Of a stretch of DNA of 8,574 bases, positions 7,398 to 8,574 are shown piece after piece. The DNA comes from a bacterium (GTDB lineage: Bacteria; Omnitrophota; Gorgyraeia; Gygaellales; Profunditerraquicolaceae), in contig SCRK01000235.1 in assembly GCA_004298075.1 (NCBI GenBank), forward strand, positions 1 to 8,574, read 5' to 3'. A program made the position numbers and the translations under genes. The first letter of the stretch is position 1; every line of letters starts with the position of its first letter. Below the pieces are notes generated by a model. The model ran no database searches, was not told where the DNA came from, and worked only from the letters and a program-made list of their open reading frames with translations.

Positions 7398-7412
7398 GGA
7401 AGCCGCCTTTTT
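7381..7412 (+). terminator. Intrinsic terminator after rpoD
   Basis: GGCGGCTT (7381-7388) pairs perfectly with AAGCCGCC (7400-7407) around an 11-base loop, followed by five Ts (7408-7412). The GC-rich 8-bp stem plus T-tract is a classic rho-independent terminator for the cvpA-rpoD transcript. Oddly, it ends only 7 bases before the ATG of the following gene. Confidence 0.88.
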
Positions 7413-7419
7413 GCATTCT

Positions 7420-8574
7420 ATGGACAGAGAACAGGAAGAAAAAAATAACGCGATGGTTCAGCAGATCTATGACCGGCTGCAGGATATACAGCTGCAGCAA
7501 AGGGCGATCCTGAACAATATACCCGATATGGTCTGGTTGAAGGATAAAGAGAGCAGGTTCCTGGAGGTTAATGAAGCCTTTGGCGCTGCCTGCGGGCTTA
7601 CTCCTGAAGAGGTAAAAGGTAAAACCGACCTGGATATTTGGCCTAGAGAATTGGCGGAAAGTTACCGGGCCGATGACCAGGAGGTAATGACTACAAAAAA
7701 GAGTAAGTGCGTGGAGGAGAGGCTGGCTGATAAACAAGGCCAGATACAGTGGATAGAGACGATCAAGACCCCGGTTTTCGATAATAAAGGGGCGGTGGTC
7801 GGCGTAACCGGCATAGCCCGGGATATTACCGAGCGCAAGAGGATCGAAGACAGGTTAAAGGAGATCCGCGCGGAGCTGGAGATCAGGGTTAAGGTCCGCA
7901 CGGTGGAATTGACCCGGGCCAATGAGGAACTGCACAAGGAGATAAGCGATAAGAAGAATTACGAAAAGGAATTGCAGGTTTACCGGGAGAAATTGGAGCT
8001 TCTGGTCAGCCATCGCACCAAGGCCCTGGAACTTGAGGTTGAATCAAGAAAGGCCGCTCAGCAGCAGGCAAATGCCTTGCGCCAGCAGCTTGAATTTATC
8101 CTGAAGGCGACTAAAACCGAGCTGGTCATCATTGATAAGGATTTTCAGATCCGTTACATAGACCCGGAAAGGGTGCGGAAGTACGGGAATTGGGAGGGGA
8201 AGAAATGTTTTGATTATTTCATGTATACTAAAAGCCCCTGCACCCGCTGCAATATTGAGAAGGCGCTTAAAACAAAAAAGATCATCGTCACTGAGGAAAA
8301 GCTGGACAAAGAGGATAACCGTACGGTGCAGGTCACCACCATACCTTTTCAGAATGATACCGGGGAATGGCTGGTAGCTGAAGTGAACATGGATATAAGC
8401 GAAAGGAAGAAGATCGACGATGAGTTGTGGCGCTACCGGGAGCATTTAGAAGAGCTGGTTGAGGAGCGTTCGGGCCAGCTTATGCAGGAGATATCCCTGC
8501 ATAAAAAAGCGGAGATCGAAAAGAGTAAATTAAATTACGATCTGCTTAAATCTTATGAGAAGTTAAAGAGCATT
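7420..8574 (+). CDS. Multi-PAS sensor protein, probable histidine kinase (5' part)
   Basis: Reading frame open to the window end (385 codons, no stop). No N-terminal membrane segment is visible, so it is probably a cytoplasmic sensor. PAS domain 1 covers about 28-140 (NNIPDMVWLKDKESRFLEVN through VVGVTGIARDITERKRIE, the usual PAS/PAC end). A charged coiled coil covers about 141-226. PAS domain 2 covers about 227-332 (ELVIIDKDFQIRYID, ending in VNMDISERKKID) and carries Cys263, Cys274 and Cys277 (CX10CX2C). A further coiled coil starts at 333. The last residues (YDLLKSYEKLKSI) resemble the lead-in to a HisKA dimerisation domain, so a histidine kinase is likely, but the output domain is not in view. 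Start is uncertain: ATG 7420 lacks a well-placed ribosome site. Alternatives in frame are TTG 7411 (AAGGA at 7396-7400, ten bases away) and ATG 7453 (AGGAAG at 7433-7438). Confidence 0.85.
   Translation, partial: MDREQEEKNNAMVQQIYDRLQDIQLQQRAILNNIPDMVWLKDKESRFLEVNEAFGAACGLTPEEVKGKTDLDIWPRELAESYRADDQEVMTTKKSKCVEERLADKQGQIQWIETIKTPVFDNKGAVVGVTGIARDITERKRIEDRLKEIRAELEIRVKVRTVELTRANEELHKEISDKKNYEKELQVYREKLELLVSHRTKALELEVESRKAAQQQANALRQQLEFILKATKTELVIIDKDFQIRYIDPERVRKYGNWEGKKCFDYFMYTKSPCTRCNIEKALKTKKIIVTEEKLDKEDNRTVQVTTIPFQNDTGEWLVAEVNMDISERKKIDDELWRYREHLEELVEERSGQLMQEISLHKKAEIEKSKLNYDLLKSYEKLKSI

Noticed and set aside
1..8574. tRNA, rRNA, CRISPR array, insertion sequence or attachment site
   Set aside because: Coding is continuous, and the only gene-free stretches (2435-2544 and 7329-7419) contain none of these structures.

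Overview
This is a dense, entirely forward-strand bacterial chromosome segment of mixed-to-moderate GC. It shows no sign of mobile DNA, CRISPR, rRNA or tRNA. The primary sigma factor has a region 1.1 and a medium-sized non-conserved region, nucleotide-sugar genes lie nearby, and a multi-PAS sensor follows. Together these suggest a Gram-negative-type, environmental, probably uncultivated lineage. An Omnitrophota-like bacterium is my best guess from general resemblance, with low confidence.

Region 1 (1-2434) is the end of a nucleotide-sugar (surface polysaccharide) operon. It holds the C-terminal part of a WbpA/TviB-type UDP-sugar 6-dehydrogenase, a WbpP/GalE-like 4-epimerase and a UDP-glucuronate decarboxylase (UXS)-type enzyme. 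The genes overlap by 4 to 8 bases and are probably translationally coupled. They would turn a UDP-hexose (Glc or GlcNAc) into its uronic acid, epimerise it at C4, and make a UDP-pentose by decarboxylation.

Region 2 (2435-7413) is a self-contained housekeeping operon. A near-consensus extended -10 sigma-70 promoter (2451-2480) sits in the short gap after the sugar genes. A short leader with a perfect hairpin follows, then cvpA-like, a NIF3/DUF34 gene, dnaG and rpoD, with gaps of -4 to +4 bases. A classic intrinsic terminator ends the operon (7381-7412). This is a variant of the macromolecular-synthesis operon (rpsU-dnaG-rpoD in E. coli; dnaG-sigA with nif3/yqfO nearby in Bacillus), with cvpA and nif3 where rpsU would be.

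Region 3 (7329-8574) begins with a 91-base intergenic stretch. It contains a strong Shine-Dalgarno sequence, a 12-codon ORF whose stop lies in the terminator loop, and the terminator itself. A PAS/coiled-coil sensor protein (probably a histidine kinase) then starts only a few bases past the terminator T-tract and runs off the window.

Most of the window is ordinary core-genome content. I see no convincing new multi-gene system. The points most worth a second look are the compact leader/terminator/start arrangement before the sensor gene, the unusual NIF3 variant, and the unsettled substrate of the dehydrogenase-epimerase-decarboxylase set.
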